A stretch of 64,000 nucleotides of DNA from Branchipolynoe longqiensis (GCA_030323885.1 CM059199.1:1169923-1233922); one strand, 5' to 3'. Counted from the stretch's first letter, positions 1 through 10,310 are shown. The notes: generated by a model not told the origin, from the letters alone. Made by a program: numbers and translations.

Positions 1-940
1 GAGGTTACGGTGCGGGGGGGGGGGGGGGGGGGGGGGGGGAGGGGAGAGGAGGGGAGAGGACAGGGGGGATGGGAGATGGATGATGGTGTAGGGGTTGGCG
101 GAGCGGAGGGAAGGGGAGGGCCGGGAGTATGTGTACGGGGCGGGGGGAGGGAAGGGGGAGGGGATAGAGGGGGGGGGGGAGAGGGACAGGAGGGATGGGA
201 GATGGATGAAGGTGTAGGGGATGGTGGAGCGGAGGGAAGGGGTGAGGGCAGGAGGAGGTGTACGGGGCGGGGCGACGGCGACGGACGGGACGGGAGAGGA
301 GGGGAGAGGGTGATGGTGTAGGGGTTGGAGGAGGGGACTGGGAGATGCTTGAAGGTGTGGGGGGTTGGAAGGAGGGGAGTGAGGGAGGGAGAGATTGAGG
401 GAGGAGAGTGGGTGCCTGCAGGTGTAGGGGCAAGGGGTAGGGGTTGGGGGAGGGTGAGAGGGGTGGAGTTTGGAGGGAGGGGAGGGGTTTAAGGGAGGGG
501 AGGGGAAGGAGGGGGCATGGGGGGTGGGGGGAGTGTGTGGGGGTTTGGGGAGGGGTGGGGGTTGGAGGGAGGGAAGGAGGGGGACCTGGAGGTGTGTGGG
601 TTGGAGGGCATGTGGGAGGGGGGAGGCACTAGGTGAAGGCCTGCCCAGAGTGAGGATGGAAAGGGGTCCTAGAAGTGAACAGGGGACAGGGTGGAGGCTA
701 ACACAGAGTTGGGTGGGGGGTGGGGGGGGTGGGGTGTATGTTGGTGGTGGGACTGGGCGAGGCTAACACAGGGTTGGGGGGGGGGGGTGTATGTTGGGAG
801 TGGGACTTGGCGAGGCTAACACAGGGTTGGGTGGGGGTGGGTGGGGGGGGGTGTATGTTGGTGGTGGGACTGGGCGAGGCTAATACGGGGTTGGGTTGGG
901 GTGGGGGTGGTGGGGGGGGGGACTGGGCGGAGGCTGCTAC
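1..940. repeat. G-rich minisatellite / purine-rich low-complexity block
   Basis: Almost entirely G with A, T and C interruptions on the plus strand. From about 690 to 900 a roughly 60-75-bp unit containing GGCGAGGCTAACACAGGGTT recurs three to four times, separated by long G runs. Open frames on both strands (proline/serine-rich or glycine-rich) are produced by the base bias and are not genes. Multiple G-runs of three or more are compatible with G-quadruplex formation. Confidence 0.9.
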
Positions 941-944
941 GTGT

Positions 945-1339
945 AAAGCTAGCATTCCTTACACGCGGTATGCGGCATGCGAATGTGAATTCGAATGTGC
1001 CATGCGAATGGGTGCATGATTCCTTTCACATGGCATGCGGCATGTGGCATGCGGCCGTGGAGGGGCAGCGGGACCCGGGAGTTTCGATAACATACAGGAG
1101 ATACACCAGCTGTTGGGTTTCCCCTTGCGTTTTTCCATTCGCATGCCGCACCGATGGCTACATGGACCGATTCAGTTGCCGCATTCGCATTCGCATTAGC
1201 ATTCGCATTCGCATTCGCATTCGCATTCGCATTCGGACGTAAGGAATCACGCCCATTGATTTAGATGCTTTCCAAGTTTTTGCCACATTCGCATTCGCAT
1301 GCCGCATGCCTCATACCGCGTGTAAGGAATGTAGCCTTT
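945..1339. mobile_element. Foldback-like inverted-repeat element with GCATTC subrepeats
   Basis: The left end reads AAAGCTAGCATTCCTTACAC and the right end is its near-exact reverse complement (GTGTAAGGAATGTAGCCTTT). The arms extend about 50 bp and include CGCGGTATG and GGCATGCG motifs. Inside lie arrays of the hexamer GCATTC (about 1182-1235) and GCATGC-type repeats that continue the arm sequence. Long arms built partly from short direct repeats resemble foldback elements. No transposase is present. Confidence 0.65.
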
Positions 1340-1344
1340 AGTGT

Positions 1345-1610
1345 TCACTCAGTCTCCTCTACTTGTAGTCCACGGGGGTTGGGGGGCGGGGGGGGGGGGG
1401 AAGTGTGGGTTGGTGGTGGGACTGAGGCTGGTAATATTAGTACACACTCCGTCTCCTGTACTTGTAGTACAGGGGGATGAAATTGTGTGCTGGTGGTGGG
1501 AATGGGTGGAGGCTAGTAGGACTAGTAGTAGTCTCCACTCAATCTACTGTATTTGTAGTACAGCGGGGGTCGGGGGGGGGGGGGGGTCGGTGAAACGGTG
1601 GGTGAGTGGA
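1345..1610 (+). repeat. ~95-bp higher-order tandem unit
   Basis: Three units carry CACTCAGTCTCCTNTACTTGTAGT-like sequence followed by a G run and a GGTGGTGGGACTGAGGCTGG-like segment, starting near 1347, 1446 and 1535. The same unit recurs at 3936-4130, on the far side of the matching TAGTACTAG minisatellite. The two loci therefore share a composite architecture. Confidence 0.7.
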
Positions 1611-2520
1611 GGCTAGTACTAGTAGTAGGGCTAGAAGGGCTAGTAGTATTAGTAGGGCTTGTAGGGCTAGTACTAGTAGTAGGGCTAGTACTAGTAGTAG
1701 GGCTAGTACTAGTAGTAGGGCTAGTAGGGCTAGTAGTAGGGCTACCAGGGCTAGTACTAGTAGTAGGACTAGTACTAATAGTAGGGATAGTACTAGTAGT
1801 AGGGCTAGTACTAGTAGTAGGGCTAGTACTAGTAGTAGGGCTAGTACTAGTAGTAGGGCTAGTAGGGCTAGGAGTAGGGCTAGTACTAGTAGTAGGGCTA
1901 GTACAAGTAGCAGGGCTAGTACTAGTAGTAGGGCTAGTAGTATTAGTAGGGCTAGTAGGGCTAGTACTAGTAGTAGGGCTAGTACTAGTAGTAGGGCTAG
2001 TAGGGCTTAGTAGTATGGGCATAGTAGGGCTAGTACTAGTAGTAGGGCTAGTACTAGTAGTAGGGCTAGTACTAGTAGTAGGGCTAGTACTAGTAGTAGG
2101 GCTAGTACTAGTAGTAGGGCTAGTACTAGTAGTAGGGCTAGTAGGGCTAGTAGTAGGGCTAGTAGGGATAGTACTAGTAGTAGGGCTAGTACTAGTAGTA
2201 GGGCTAGTACTAGTAGTAGGGCTAGTACTAGTAGTAGGGTTAGTAGGGCTAGTACTAGTAGTAGGGCTAGTACTAGTAGTAGGGTTAGTACTAGTAGTGG
2301 GGCTAGTAGAGCTAGTAGTATTAGTAGGGCTAGTAGGGCTAGTACTAGTATTAGGGCTAGTACTAGTAGTAGGGCTAGTACTAGTAGTAGGGCTAGTAGG
2401 GCTAGTAGTAGGGCTAGTAGGGATAGTACTAGTAGTAGGGCTAGTACTAGTAGTAGGGCTAGTACTAGTAGTGGGGCTAGTAGGGCTAGTACTAGTAGTA
2501 GGGCCAGTACTAGTAGAAGG
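1606..2520. repeat. AGGGCTAGTACTAGTAGT minisatellite
   Basis: About 900 bp of 9/18/27-bp units built from AGGGCTAGT and ACTAGTAGT. The 3-bp-multiple period keeps several frames open on both strands (over 300 codons each way), giving Val-Leu-Gly or Ser-Thr-Pro repeats. These frames are not evidence of a gene. Each unit contains the palindrome CTAGTACTAG. Confidence 0.93.
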
Positions 2521-2539
2521 GTGGAAAATTTGACTCATT

Positions 2540-3060
2540 TTAACCGTTTTAAAAAGCCTTGAATCTCACTATTCTGCTTGTTTGAAATCAAAAAATTATA
2601 TCAAATAAAGCTTGTTCTTTTGCCTCTTAGGGTGTCTTGATTTTTAATCATCATTATGAAAGAAATCACAGTCAATGGACACTTGTTGGCGGGTACCATC
2701 AGCAGCTCTGAGCATGCTTGCCGATTTTGTTTTCATCCAGTCTGAGCTACTCCCTTCCCTAAACTTGATGGCTTGGTGAGTACATTGACCTGAGCTAAAA
2801 ATAACCACCAATAAAAGATAGAGAAGAATCTAGGCTTCATTAGCATATCAAGCATGAGTGTTTCTGAGTGGGAAATTTGATTGAACTGAAGGAGTGAAAA
2901 CTTTAAGACATTAATCCTCATTGAAAATTGATCAGGATCGTTTTGAAAATTATATCATCAGAAAGCTTAAGTCTTCCTCTACCTAACCAGAACAATATTT
3001 GGTTGAGATTTATATCATACGCATCAAGCATGGTCTGAGAAGTGACTGCTGCAAGAATTT
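2540..3060. other. No recognisable gene or repeat
   Basis: AT-rich sequence of ordinary complexity between the minisatellite and the duplication that starts near 3068. Short open frames have no recognisable protein features. Confidence 0.5.
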
Positions 3061-3067
3061 GGCTATT

Positions 3068-3390
3068 GTCAGCTCGCGATGCTTAAGTGAATGTTGTCTT
3101 TCTTTCTCTCTCTCATCAGTTAGAAAATGGTTGTCATCATGTAGAGCTTTTAATTCTGGTTATTTTGGTATAAAGAGTGCAGTGATCGGACAATTAGAAT
3201 GGGAGTTATGCTATTTTTCTTAATTTTATTGTCAGCTTGCGATGCCTAAAATTGAATATTGTCTTTCTTTCTCTGATCAGTTAGAAAATTATGTCATCAT
3301 GTAGAGCTTTTGATTCTGGTTATTTTGGTATAAAGATTGCTGTGATAGGACAATTAGAATGGGAGTTATGCTATTTTTCTATATTTTACT
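3068..3390. repeat. Tandem duplication, period ~163 bp
   Basis: Two adjacent units start with GTCAGCTCGCGATGC (3068) and GTCAGCTTGCGATGC (3231). Both contain a TCTTTCTTTCTCT tract, TTAGAAAAT, TCATCATGTAGAGCTTTT and AGAATGGGAGTTATGC. They differ by a few substitutions and small indels. Confidence 0.85.
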
Positions 3391-3762
3391 GAATTTATTA
3401 TTGGTGGTTGCTGGAAATTAAGGAATTTAGCAAGTTTGACATGAAATTTCAGAAAGAATACTAACAGTGATGGTCTGTAAAAAATTGAGCTTCTTATTTG
3501 TATTATAGAGAATGAGATTCTTTAATATTGGACAGATCATATGCAAAATAGCTTCCAGGTGGGACCCTAAAATCCAAGATTTGGCTAATTTGGAAATGTG
3601 CACAAATCGGGGCAAAAAAATCAATCTTTAAACACTCATAACTTTGCAGCTATTCAATCAATCTAAATGATTTTTATATCATTGAGATCCAATTTAAAAG
3701 ATCTGTACAGATATATAAGATGTAATACTGACCTGTTGAAAATAGAAATCACTTTGGAGTAC

Positions 3763-3935
3763 CTACTAGTAGTAGAGCTAGTACTAGTAGTGGGGCTAGT
3801 AGGGATAGTACTAGTAGAAGGGCTAGTAGGGCTAGTACTAGTAGAAGGGCTAGTAGGGCTAGTACTAGTAGAAGGGCTAGTACTAGTAGTAGGGCTAGTA
3901 GGGCTAGTACTAGTAGTAGGGCTAGTAGGGCTAAT
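3763..3935. repeat. Second TAGTACTAGTAG minisatellite
   Basis: A short array of the same AGGGCTAGTACTAGTAG units as at 1606-2520, followed (3936-4130) by the same higher-order unit that precedes the first array. Confidence 0.9.
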
Positions 3936-4190
3936 ATCCACTCAGTCTCCTTTACCTGTAGTACAAGGGGGGTGGGGTGGAAGAGTGGGTTGTTGGTGCG
4001 ACTAGGTCGAGGTTATTAGAACTACTATCCACTTAGTAGTACTTGTACATGTAGTACAGGGGATGTGTGAAAAGGTGGGGGGGGGGGAGGATCTTTGTCG
4101 AGGCTAGTAGTACTAAGACTGGTACTAGCACTGGTACTAGTGCTGGGGTGGGGTGGGGTGGGGTTGGGTTGGGGTGGGGTGGGGACTCTC
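3936..4190. repeat. Higher-order units and G-rich tract
   Basis: Two copies of the CACTCAGTCTCC / CACTTAGTAGT-type unit also seen at 1345-1610, then a GGGGTGGGGTT tract to about 4185. Confidence 0.7.
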
Positions 4191-4335
4191 TGGGCATATG
4201 TGGAATATTTGAACTAGCTTCAATTTAAAAAACATTCCAAGGAATATGTGCTTTGAGGATGACGTCAGGATTCTACTTCTTGGAGAATGATTCCTTATTA
4301 TAAGGAAAGTGTTGTTTTATGTTGTTTTGTTTTTG

Positions 4336-4553
4336 TATATTAGTTGATTAAGCAGGGAGAATTTCAATTGCGGACGATTGGTTTTCCTCATTCCACTGCT
4401 CCTTGCCCTATCATACTAATGCCAAGCGCCTGGCTACGAAGCGACAAATATCAATTTTGAAGTCATTGGTTTGACTCAACCAAGGTTCAAAACCCATGAG
4501 TTCGAAACCCATCAAACCGGGAGACGGACACTCAACTCATCGGCCATCCTGTG
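4336..4553 (-). mobile_element. SINE-A, tail type A1
   Basis: On the minus strand the tRNA-like head (GGATGGCCGATGAGTTGAG) leads through the family body CAAATGACTT, TTGTCGCTTCGTAGCCAGGC and GGCATTAGTATGATAGGGCA to the A1 tail (GGAGCAGTGGAATGAGG ... AATTCTCCCTGCTTAATCAAC). The B-box region is duplicated and degraded (two copies of a TTCGAA-like segment). Confidence 0.85.
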
Positions 4554-4699
4554 ATTAGCTAATTTAGAAATATCCTTATTAATAATGGACATACTCAATT
4601 TTGGATACTTATGAATATTCAAACTCAAAATGCTTTTGGCTATTCTTTTCAGGTTGGTCTGACTTGATTTAGTTTGTTTTTAAAATAATTAAATTTTTA

Positions 4700-4893
4700 A
4701 TCTCGCCTCCTGATTTGAACTAATTGGTTTGATTTGGTTTAGTTTGTTTTTAAAATATTTTATTTTTAGTCTCGCCTCCTGGTTTGACCTAATTGGTTTG
4801 ATTTCGTTTAGTTTGTTTAAAAAATAATTAATTGATAGTTTCGCTTCCTGGTTTGACCTAATTGGTTTGATTTGGTTTAGTTTGTTCAAAAAC
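4700..4893. repeat. ~81-bp tandem repeat, about 2.5 copies
   Basis: Units of CTCGCCTCCTGGTTTGAC, CTAATTGGTTTGATTTGGTT and TAGTTTGTTTAAAA repeat with start points near 4701, 4773 and 4841. Confidence 0.85.
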
Positions 4894-5135
4894 TAAGTTA
4901 TTTATAGTTGCTCCCCGTCGTTTGACCAAGTTACTACTACCTCACTGACTGCGGCAGTGTCAGTTTAAGATTAATCCAGACCCTTGTTTATAGTTGTCGG
5001 ACGTTGGCCTAAACAATTATTTAGGAGGCAGCTTCTGCCTGAAGTTAGGAGCTTCCTCAACTCCCCGCCAGGTGACGAACAATCGGCGCCGCCTGCAGTA
5101 AGTACACATAGGCCATTGCTATATAACACAGCTGC

Positions 5136-5442
5136 GCACCGGACGGGCGGAAGGTCGGGAGTTCGAATCCCAACCGAGTCAAACCAATGGCTTATGAAAT
5201 TGATACTTGTCGCTACCTAGCCTGGCGCTCGGCATTAATAGGATAAGAGAAGGACTGGTTCAAGTGGTTGGCTCAGGGTCCGGATCATGTGATTGTGTGG
5301 GATATTGGGTCATGGTGCCTGTGGCCTGGTCTGCCAATGGGGCAGCACTATAAAATTGCAATAAGTGTGCACTATCACAAGGCGGTCCCCATCCTGATAT
5401 GACCTTAGATGTTGCTAGGATGTAAAAAGAGCAACCAACAAA
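5136..5442 (+). mobile_element. SINE-A, tail type A2, 5'-truncated head
   Basis: Begins within the head near GGACGGGCGGAAGGTCGGG, with a good B box (GGGAGTTCGAATCCC). It continues through AACCAATGGCTTATGAAATT, ACTTGTCGCTACCTAGCCTG and the A2 tail GGGGCAGCACTATAAA ... CTGATATGACCTTAGATGTT GCTAGGATGTAAAA. Confidence 0.85.
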
Positions 5443-5580
5443 TAAGACAGCTACGTCCTGCCGTGAACACCAGGGAGTCGGGGAGAGCGGGGGCGGGAGG
5501 GGGAGAAAGTGGGGGGGGGGGGAGAACAGAGGATCATGGCCCAGTTGTGTTAGCCTACAGAACTGCGCAATATAACCTGG

Positions 5581-6402
5581 GGCCATATGTATGAGTCGGG
5601 GTTAGCGTGGCGAAGCTGGTTTTCGGCGGGATTACCGGGTTAGCGGCGAAAAGTCTGTATGTATGCGGCGGCGTTAGACAAACATCGTGAGTTTAAAGGC
5701 ATCTACGCTAACCCCAACCCATATCAAATTTACCATCGGGGTTAGGGACCGATTAGGCGCAAATCTATTCAATGCTGTCATATTTAACAGAGTTACATAC
5801 TCAAAACGTGAAATTTCATGAAATTAACCCTAAACTCGAACCCATATTAACGCCGCTGCTAAATCGGCGGCGATATTAATAGTGTCGAATCGACGAATGT
5901 AAAGTAAACAAATCGCCGCCGTCCGCCGCAGTGCTCGCCAGCAACAGGCTCAGCAATAGCGACTGGCTGGTGCCTGTCGGTGTTACGTACCGATTATGCC
6001 CAAATCTATTCAAAGCGATCATATTTAACAGAATTACATATGCAATAAGTGAAATTTAATCAAATTAACCCTAAAATTGAACCATTATTAACACTGCCGC
6101 CGCATTGGCGGCAATATTAATAGTGTCGAATCGACGAATATAAAACTAAACAAATAGCATTGCTCGCCGGCAACAGGCTCACCACTAAGAAGGATGCTGG
6201 TTCCTGGCCTCCGATATTGTCAAATACTCGCCGGGTACAGGCTCAGAGGGGCCCCCAAGTTGCTAAATAACTAATATGTTAACTAACCCTGCTGCGCTTT
6301 GGACACATACATACCCCGTGACACATCTGGAACATCGGCGTTAGATAACCCGGGACCCCCCCTTAACACCAGAGCCGATAAAAAGTTGCTCATACATATG
6401 GC
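5581..6402. mobile_element. M10: TIR element with internal 241-bp tandem dimer
   Basis: The left terminus GGCCATATGTATGAG is matched by CTCATACATATGGC at the right terminus. Inside, two tandem units start at 5742 and 5982 (GTTAGGGACCGATTAGG / GTTACGTACCGATTATG) with a 241-bp period. A third partial unit ends in CTCGCCGGGTACAGGCTCAG. Each unit carries CGCCG/CGGCG inverted repeats around ATATTAATAGTGTCGAATCG. There is no open frame of note, so this is a non-autonomous element. Confidence 0.6.
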
Positions 6403-6635
6403 GAACATCAATCACTCCAATGAGACGAATTTATAACCAGAGTTTTTGGCGCAGGGTGAGAGAAAAAAAATAGCAATGTCTTCAGATACCCAAAAGGTGA
6501 CCAAGACTACATTGGCAGATTGTTCTCGCGATCAAGGGTGGGTATTGTTGTCATTGCTGGAGACCGGAGTGTCGTCTGACACGTCACTGTCACAACTGTG
6601 TGTGTCAGATCTTGAGGCAAAATTGGTTGGTTGGT

Positions 6636-6963
6636 TGTTGTTTTACGTCCTGGCAACATCTAAGGACGGATACCGACTTGTGACAGTGCACACTCATTTC
6701 GACTTTATAGTGCTGCTCGACTGGGAAATCAGGCCGCTGGCACATTGATCCGATATCCCACTCAGTCACCTTATCCTGACACCGAACTAACCAGTCATTG
6801 CCCTATCCTAATAATGCCGAGCACCTAGCTAGGACGCGACAAGTATCAATTTTTAAGTCATTGGTTTGACTCGACCGAGAACCAAAACTCCTGACCTTCC
6901 GCACGCGAGGCCCACGCTCTACCTCTTAAGGACGATCTAACTCATTCGGCCATCCCGTCTGGT
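6636..6963 (-). mobile_element. SINE-A, tail type A2
   Basis: Near full-length minus-strand copy. It starts (minus) with GACCAGACGGGATGGCCGAA and ends with the ACGTAAAACAACAACC tail. A short extra segment lies in the head (GAGCGTGGGCCTCGCGTGCGG), typical of the GC-rich head variant. Confidence 0.88.
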
Positions 6964-7263
6964 CTGCTCTACTATTACTAACAATGAAAGCATTAAAAAT
7001 GACTAATAAATAATCAATAAAATAATCGACTACAAAGATCCCGTTTAGATTTCTATATCCAGAACTTTTACACTATAGCATTTATTCTTAATTTTAAAAC
7101 TGATATTTCCCATCCCCACAATTTCTCCCTCTCCGCCCCCCCCCCCCCGCCCCGCCCAGCACCAGCTCTCTCACGATCTCTCTCTGCAAAACCATTTATA
7201 TGCTAAACCCTACACGCTCTCATAGAGCATTCATTAATAGGCAGATTGATAATCGCCCAGGAA

Positions 7264-7600
7264 CCAGACGGGATGGCCGAATGAGTTAGAGTGTCCGTCG
7301 CCCGTGTTGGTAGATCGTAGGGTCATGGGTTCGAACCCCAGTCGAGTCAAACCAATGACTTAAAAATTGATATGAGTTGCTTCCTAGCCTGGCGCTTGGC
7401 ATTATTAGGATAGGGCAAGGACTGGTTGGCTCAGTGTCAGGATAATGTGACTGAGTGGGATATCAGGTCATGGTGCTGGTGGCCTGGTCTTCCAGTGGGG
7501 CAGCACTATAAAGTTGCCATGAGTGCGCACTGTCATAAGTCAGTACCCGTCCTGATATGACCTTAGATGTTGCTAGGACGTAAAACAACAAACAAACAAG
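7264..7600 (+). mobile_element. SINE-A, tail type A2, full length (reference copy)
   Basis: Complete element. The head ACGGGATGGCCGAATGAGTT fits a tRNA A box and GGGTTCGAACCCC fits a B box, so the head resembles class II (Ser/Leu-type) tRNA. It is followed by GAGTCAAACCAATGACTTAA, CTAGCCTGGCGCTTGGCATT and GGATAGGGCAAGGACTGG. The A2 tail follows: GTGACTGAGTGGGATATC, CAGTGGGGCAGCACTATAAA, CCTGATATGACCTTAGATGT, TGCTAGGACGTAAAACAACA and (AACAA)n. Imperfect flanking repeats (AATCGCCCAGG / ACTCGCCTAGG) may be the target-site duplication. RNA polymerase III would transcribe the parent element, and mobilisation would depend on a LINE in trans. Confidence 0.92.
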
Positions 7601-7969
7601 ATACTCGCCTAGGTTGTAGGTGTGCTCTGCGCATATATATATTCAGCTTAGCGAAATTGTGATGAGAAGGAAACAAGTTCATAAAACATCAGATGGGAAG
7701 CGGCACATCACGCGTATGTATTGTCTTCATTAATAGACACCCAGCGTGGGGGACGCATGGGAGCCCCTTCGTGATACATAGTTTATGAAGAGATTTATTA
7801 TTTAACTACATCTATGAATTCATTACCATGTCTTCATAGGACGTTGTAAAAAAAAACCTCGAAGGGACTATATCTTGTCCTTCTCATCCCATTTTTATAT
7901 TCTCTATTATACCTTGGATTTTTGCTCTTTTCCCCCGGCTTTTGTTTGTTTGTATATATGTTAGTTGAT

Positions 7970-8322
7970 TCAAGTTGCATAGTCCGATGGTTTAGAATTT
8001 CGGTATTTTTTTCTGAGATAAATATATTAGATTGATCAATAGTATCTACCTTACATTCATTCAAAGTTACTTTTATTTGAAATGGTAAACCTTTTAGATA
8101 TTTTGAGTGCAAACATGGAAAATTAGTTTTGGCAAGCTTGCCAAAACTCTGACACCATAAGCCTTCTGCAGTAACACGTTTATTAAATTGACTCAGTTTG
8201 CCTTCTACATAGAAACAAATCCTTAATAAGTGCTTCAGTATCTAAGTTAGATATGGCAAATCAAATCTAGATAATTGGTTTGGTTTTGAAAATTTGATAT
8301 TTCATTGGACTATGCAGCTTTA
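7970..8322. mobile_element. M1 MITE, full length
   Basis: Starts AAGTTGCATAGTCCGATGG and ends TGGACTATGCAGCTTTAA. The internal family landmarks are TCTGAGATAAATATATTAGA, the central palindrome GGCAAGCTTGCC, CACCATAAG...TTCTGCAGTAAC and AAATCTAGATAATTGGTTTG. It abuts a SINE-A fragment on its right. Confidence 0.9.
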
Positions 8323-8458
8323 AGCAGGAGAAATTTCAATCACCGACAATTGCTCTTCCTCATTCAACTGCTCGTTGCCCTATCCTGTTTATGCCAAACG
8401 CCAGGCCAGGTAGCGACACTTATCAATTTTAAATCACCTGTTTGACTCAACCAGGAAT
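8321..8458 (-). mobile_element. SINE-A (A1) 3' fragment
   Basis: Minus-strand A1 tail and body (AAATTTCTCCTGCTTAAAG, GGCAACGAGCAGTTGAATGA, GTGTCGCTACCTGGCC). It lacks the tRNA-like head and adjoins the end of an M1 copy. Confidence 0.8.
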
Positions 8459-8689
8459 TTTATGCTAAAAATAAAGCCTTAACATAAAATTGCAGTCTGG
8501 TGAAAATATCAAATTTGTCTAGGACCAAAAGACTTACATAGCACACAAAATGCATAATACTGGACCTGAGGAACAGTAAGTTAATTTAATAGAATCTATC
8601 ACTGTTGAAACCTGTAGTGGCCATCATTTTTAGCCGCCCCCTAAAATAAATTTGCCACGCGTTCACCTGCCTGAAATCCCTTCACAAAG

Positions 8690-9042
8690 TTAAAGCTGCA
8701 TAGTCCGATGGTTTTGAGTTTCTGTCATTTTCTGAGATACATATGTTAGGATGGTCATTATAATCTACCTTACTTTAGTTTGAAGTAATTTTTACTTTAA
8801 GTGGTTAACTTTTGAGATATTTGAAGTGCGAACGTGCAAAATTAATTTTGGCAAGCTTGCCAAAACTCTACACCATAAGCTTCTGCAGTAACAGGTTCTA
8901 TTAATTGACTCAGTATTCCCTTCTATGTGGCGACAAATGTTTAATAACTGCAGCAGTATCTAAGTTAGATATGTAGAATCAAATCTAGATAATTGTTTTA
9001 GTTTTGAAAATTTGATGTTTTCATCGGACTATGCAGCTTTAA
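8690..9042. mobile_element. M1 MITE, full length (reference copy)
   Basis: TTAAAGCTGCATAGTCCGAT at the left is the exact reverse complement of the right end ATCGGACTATGCAGCTTTAA. The element is about 353 bp, AT-rich and non-coding. Central features are CTGAGATACATATG, GGTTAACTTTTGAGATATTT, TTTTGGCAAGCTTGCCAAAA and AGTATCTAAGTTAGATATG. The TTAA at both termini suggests a TTAA target duplication (piggyBac-like) or a TA duplication inside longer TIRs. No copy in this window carries a transposase. Confidence 0.93.
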
Positions 9043-9049
9043 GGTTTCC

Positions 9050-9146
9050 TAGTTCAATGAAAGCATAACATTTCGGAAACAAAACATTTATCTAGATTTG
9101 ATTTCATCAATTTAACTTAGATTCCGATGCACTTAATGTCATTCAA
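9050..9146. mobile_element. M1 MITE fragment
   Basis: Only one end is present: AACAAAACATTTATCTAGATTTGATTT-type sequence, then AACTTAGATTCCGATGCACTT. It is broken off by element M11. Confidence 0.65.
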
Positions 9147-9147
9147 A

Positions 9148-9336
9148 CAAATTGTGCAGGGTTTTTTCAATTGTTGATAATGTTTTGAATTGTTGAGAGG
9201 AAACTGATATATATATATATAGACTCTAAATATATACATACATAATATATATATGGATATATATGTGTGTGTGTATATAAGCTTGGTCTCAACAATTGAA
9301 AATTTGTTCAACAATTGAAAAAACCCTGCACAATTT
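9148..9336. mobile_element. M11: palindromic element enclosing a TA microsatellite
   Basis: The left arm CAAATTGTGCAGGGTTTTTT followed by CAATTGTTGATAATG is mirrored on the right by CAACAATTGAAAAAACCCTGCACAATTTG-type sequence. The arms are about 50 bp. The interior (9205-9275) is mostly (TA)n/(TG)n microsatellite. Confidence 0.75.
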
Positions 9337-9344
9337 GGCGCGTT

Positions 9345-9441
9345 TTCGGAGTGGGGTAGGGAGTGGTGCTTTAAAACATGTGTGTATCGGTGGGTCGGGG
9401 ATGGTCTTAGAAAGGGGTGGGGGGGGGGGGAGATTACAAAA
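9345..9441 (+). repeat. Repeat R1, copy 1 (left part)
   Basis: The segment GGAGTGGTGCTTTAAAACATG ... GGTCGGGGATGGTCTTAGAA matches 20081-20160 closely. The copy resumes at 9906 after the inserted E element. Confidence 0.8.
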
Positions 9442-9905
9442 GGATTGGTTGATTGGTGGTTGCTTTACGCCGTGTCGGCAGCATAGGCCATATTCACGGC
9501 AAGAATTGTTTGTTTTTTGTTCAAACCATCACTTTTACATGTAAAAGCAGACAATCAATTATATGCCAATAGACACTCATTAAATTAGAAAGCTCACAAT
9601 CATATATTTGTGGTCAAGGGAAACTAATTCCCATAGAAAAAGAAAAGTTTTATTCATAATTGATAGAATCTATTTAGTAAACTATATGAGGTGGTACAGT
9701 CTAGCTGCCCTCAAAAAGGCTAAAATGTTTTCCTGTTTTACCTTAGTAAAAAGGTCATGCATACTGTCTGCAGTGTAGAACTGTTGGCGCAGGGCCAAAA
9801 TATCAACGCAACTTAGTCAAATGTGTTTGAGTGTCAGCGGGGACTGACACCCAATACATTCAGGGGGAGAAAAGCATGTGTCAGCCACGAGTGGCCACCC
9901 CGAGT
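9442..9905 (-). mobile_element. Retroelement E, inserted in R1
   Basis: The minus-strand 3' end ACGGCGTAAAGCAACCACCA followed by (AATC)n marks a retroposon tail. The insertion is flanked by GATTACAAAA at 9432-9441 and 9906-9915, a 10-bp target-site duplication. The uninterrupted paralogue at 20.1 kb shows the empty site. Most of the body matches 48569-49073 in the opposite orientation. Confidence 0.8.
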
Positions 9906-10246
9906 GATTACAAAAAGCCTGCTCAATTCATGTCTAACTGACTTTCAAATGTATTTGTAAATGCTTGAACACCCATGTCTCCCTACAGTTCTAGACCACC
10001 TGAGCTAGTGATTGAATGGTATGTAGTGTGTTTATGGTATATTAACACAAAGAATATGTTTCTATGGTCTAGACTTAGTGACTCGGTCATGATGCAAGAG
10101 GTAGAATGCAACTGATTGCTCTATTTTTTAACAGTGTGATCTAATTTTTAATAGTGTGATCTATTTCGGAACAGTGTGATCTATACCAGAACAGGGTGGC
10201 ATAATTCAGTACATTGTGATCTATTTAATAATAATATGATCAAACT

Positions 10247-10250
<4 letters not shown>
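9906..10250 (+). repeat. Repeat R1, copy 1 (right part) with AACAGTGTGATCTATTT array
   Basis: Matches 20165-20560: TGACTTTCAAATGTATTTGT, CCTACAGTTCTAGACCACC, GTGTGTTTATGGTATATTAA and TGGTCTAGACTTAGTGACTC. A roughly 20-bp minisatellite of AACAGTGTGATCTATTTC units follows (10130-10250). Confidence 0.85.
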
Positions 10251-10307
<57 letters not shown>

Positions 10308-10310
10308 GAT
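10246..10310. repeat. (TA)n microsatellite
   Basis: Almost uninterrupted AT dinucleotides, followed at 10315-10376 by a right arm of element M11 (TCTCAACAATTGAAAAAAGA, CAATTTGTTTGAATGAC). Confidence 0.9.

Noticed and set aside
1522..2538. Open frames of 338 (minus) and 311 (plus) codons
   Set aside because: Both are produced by a minisatellite whose period is a multiple of three; the translation is only Ser/Thr/Pro or Val/Leu/Gly repeats.
7264..7340. tRNA-Ser/Leu gene
   Set aside because: It is the head of a dispersed SINE family with target duplications; no closed acceptor stem.
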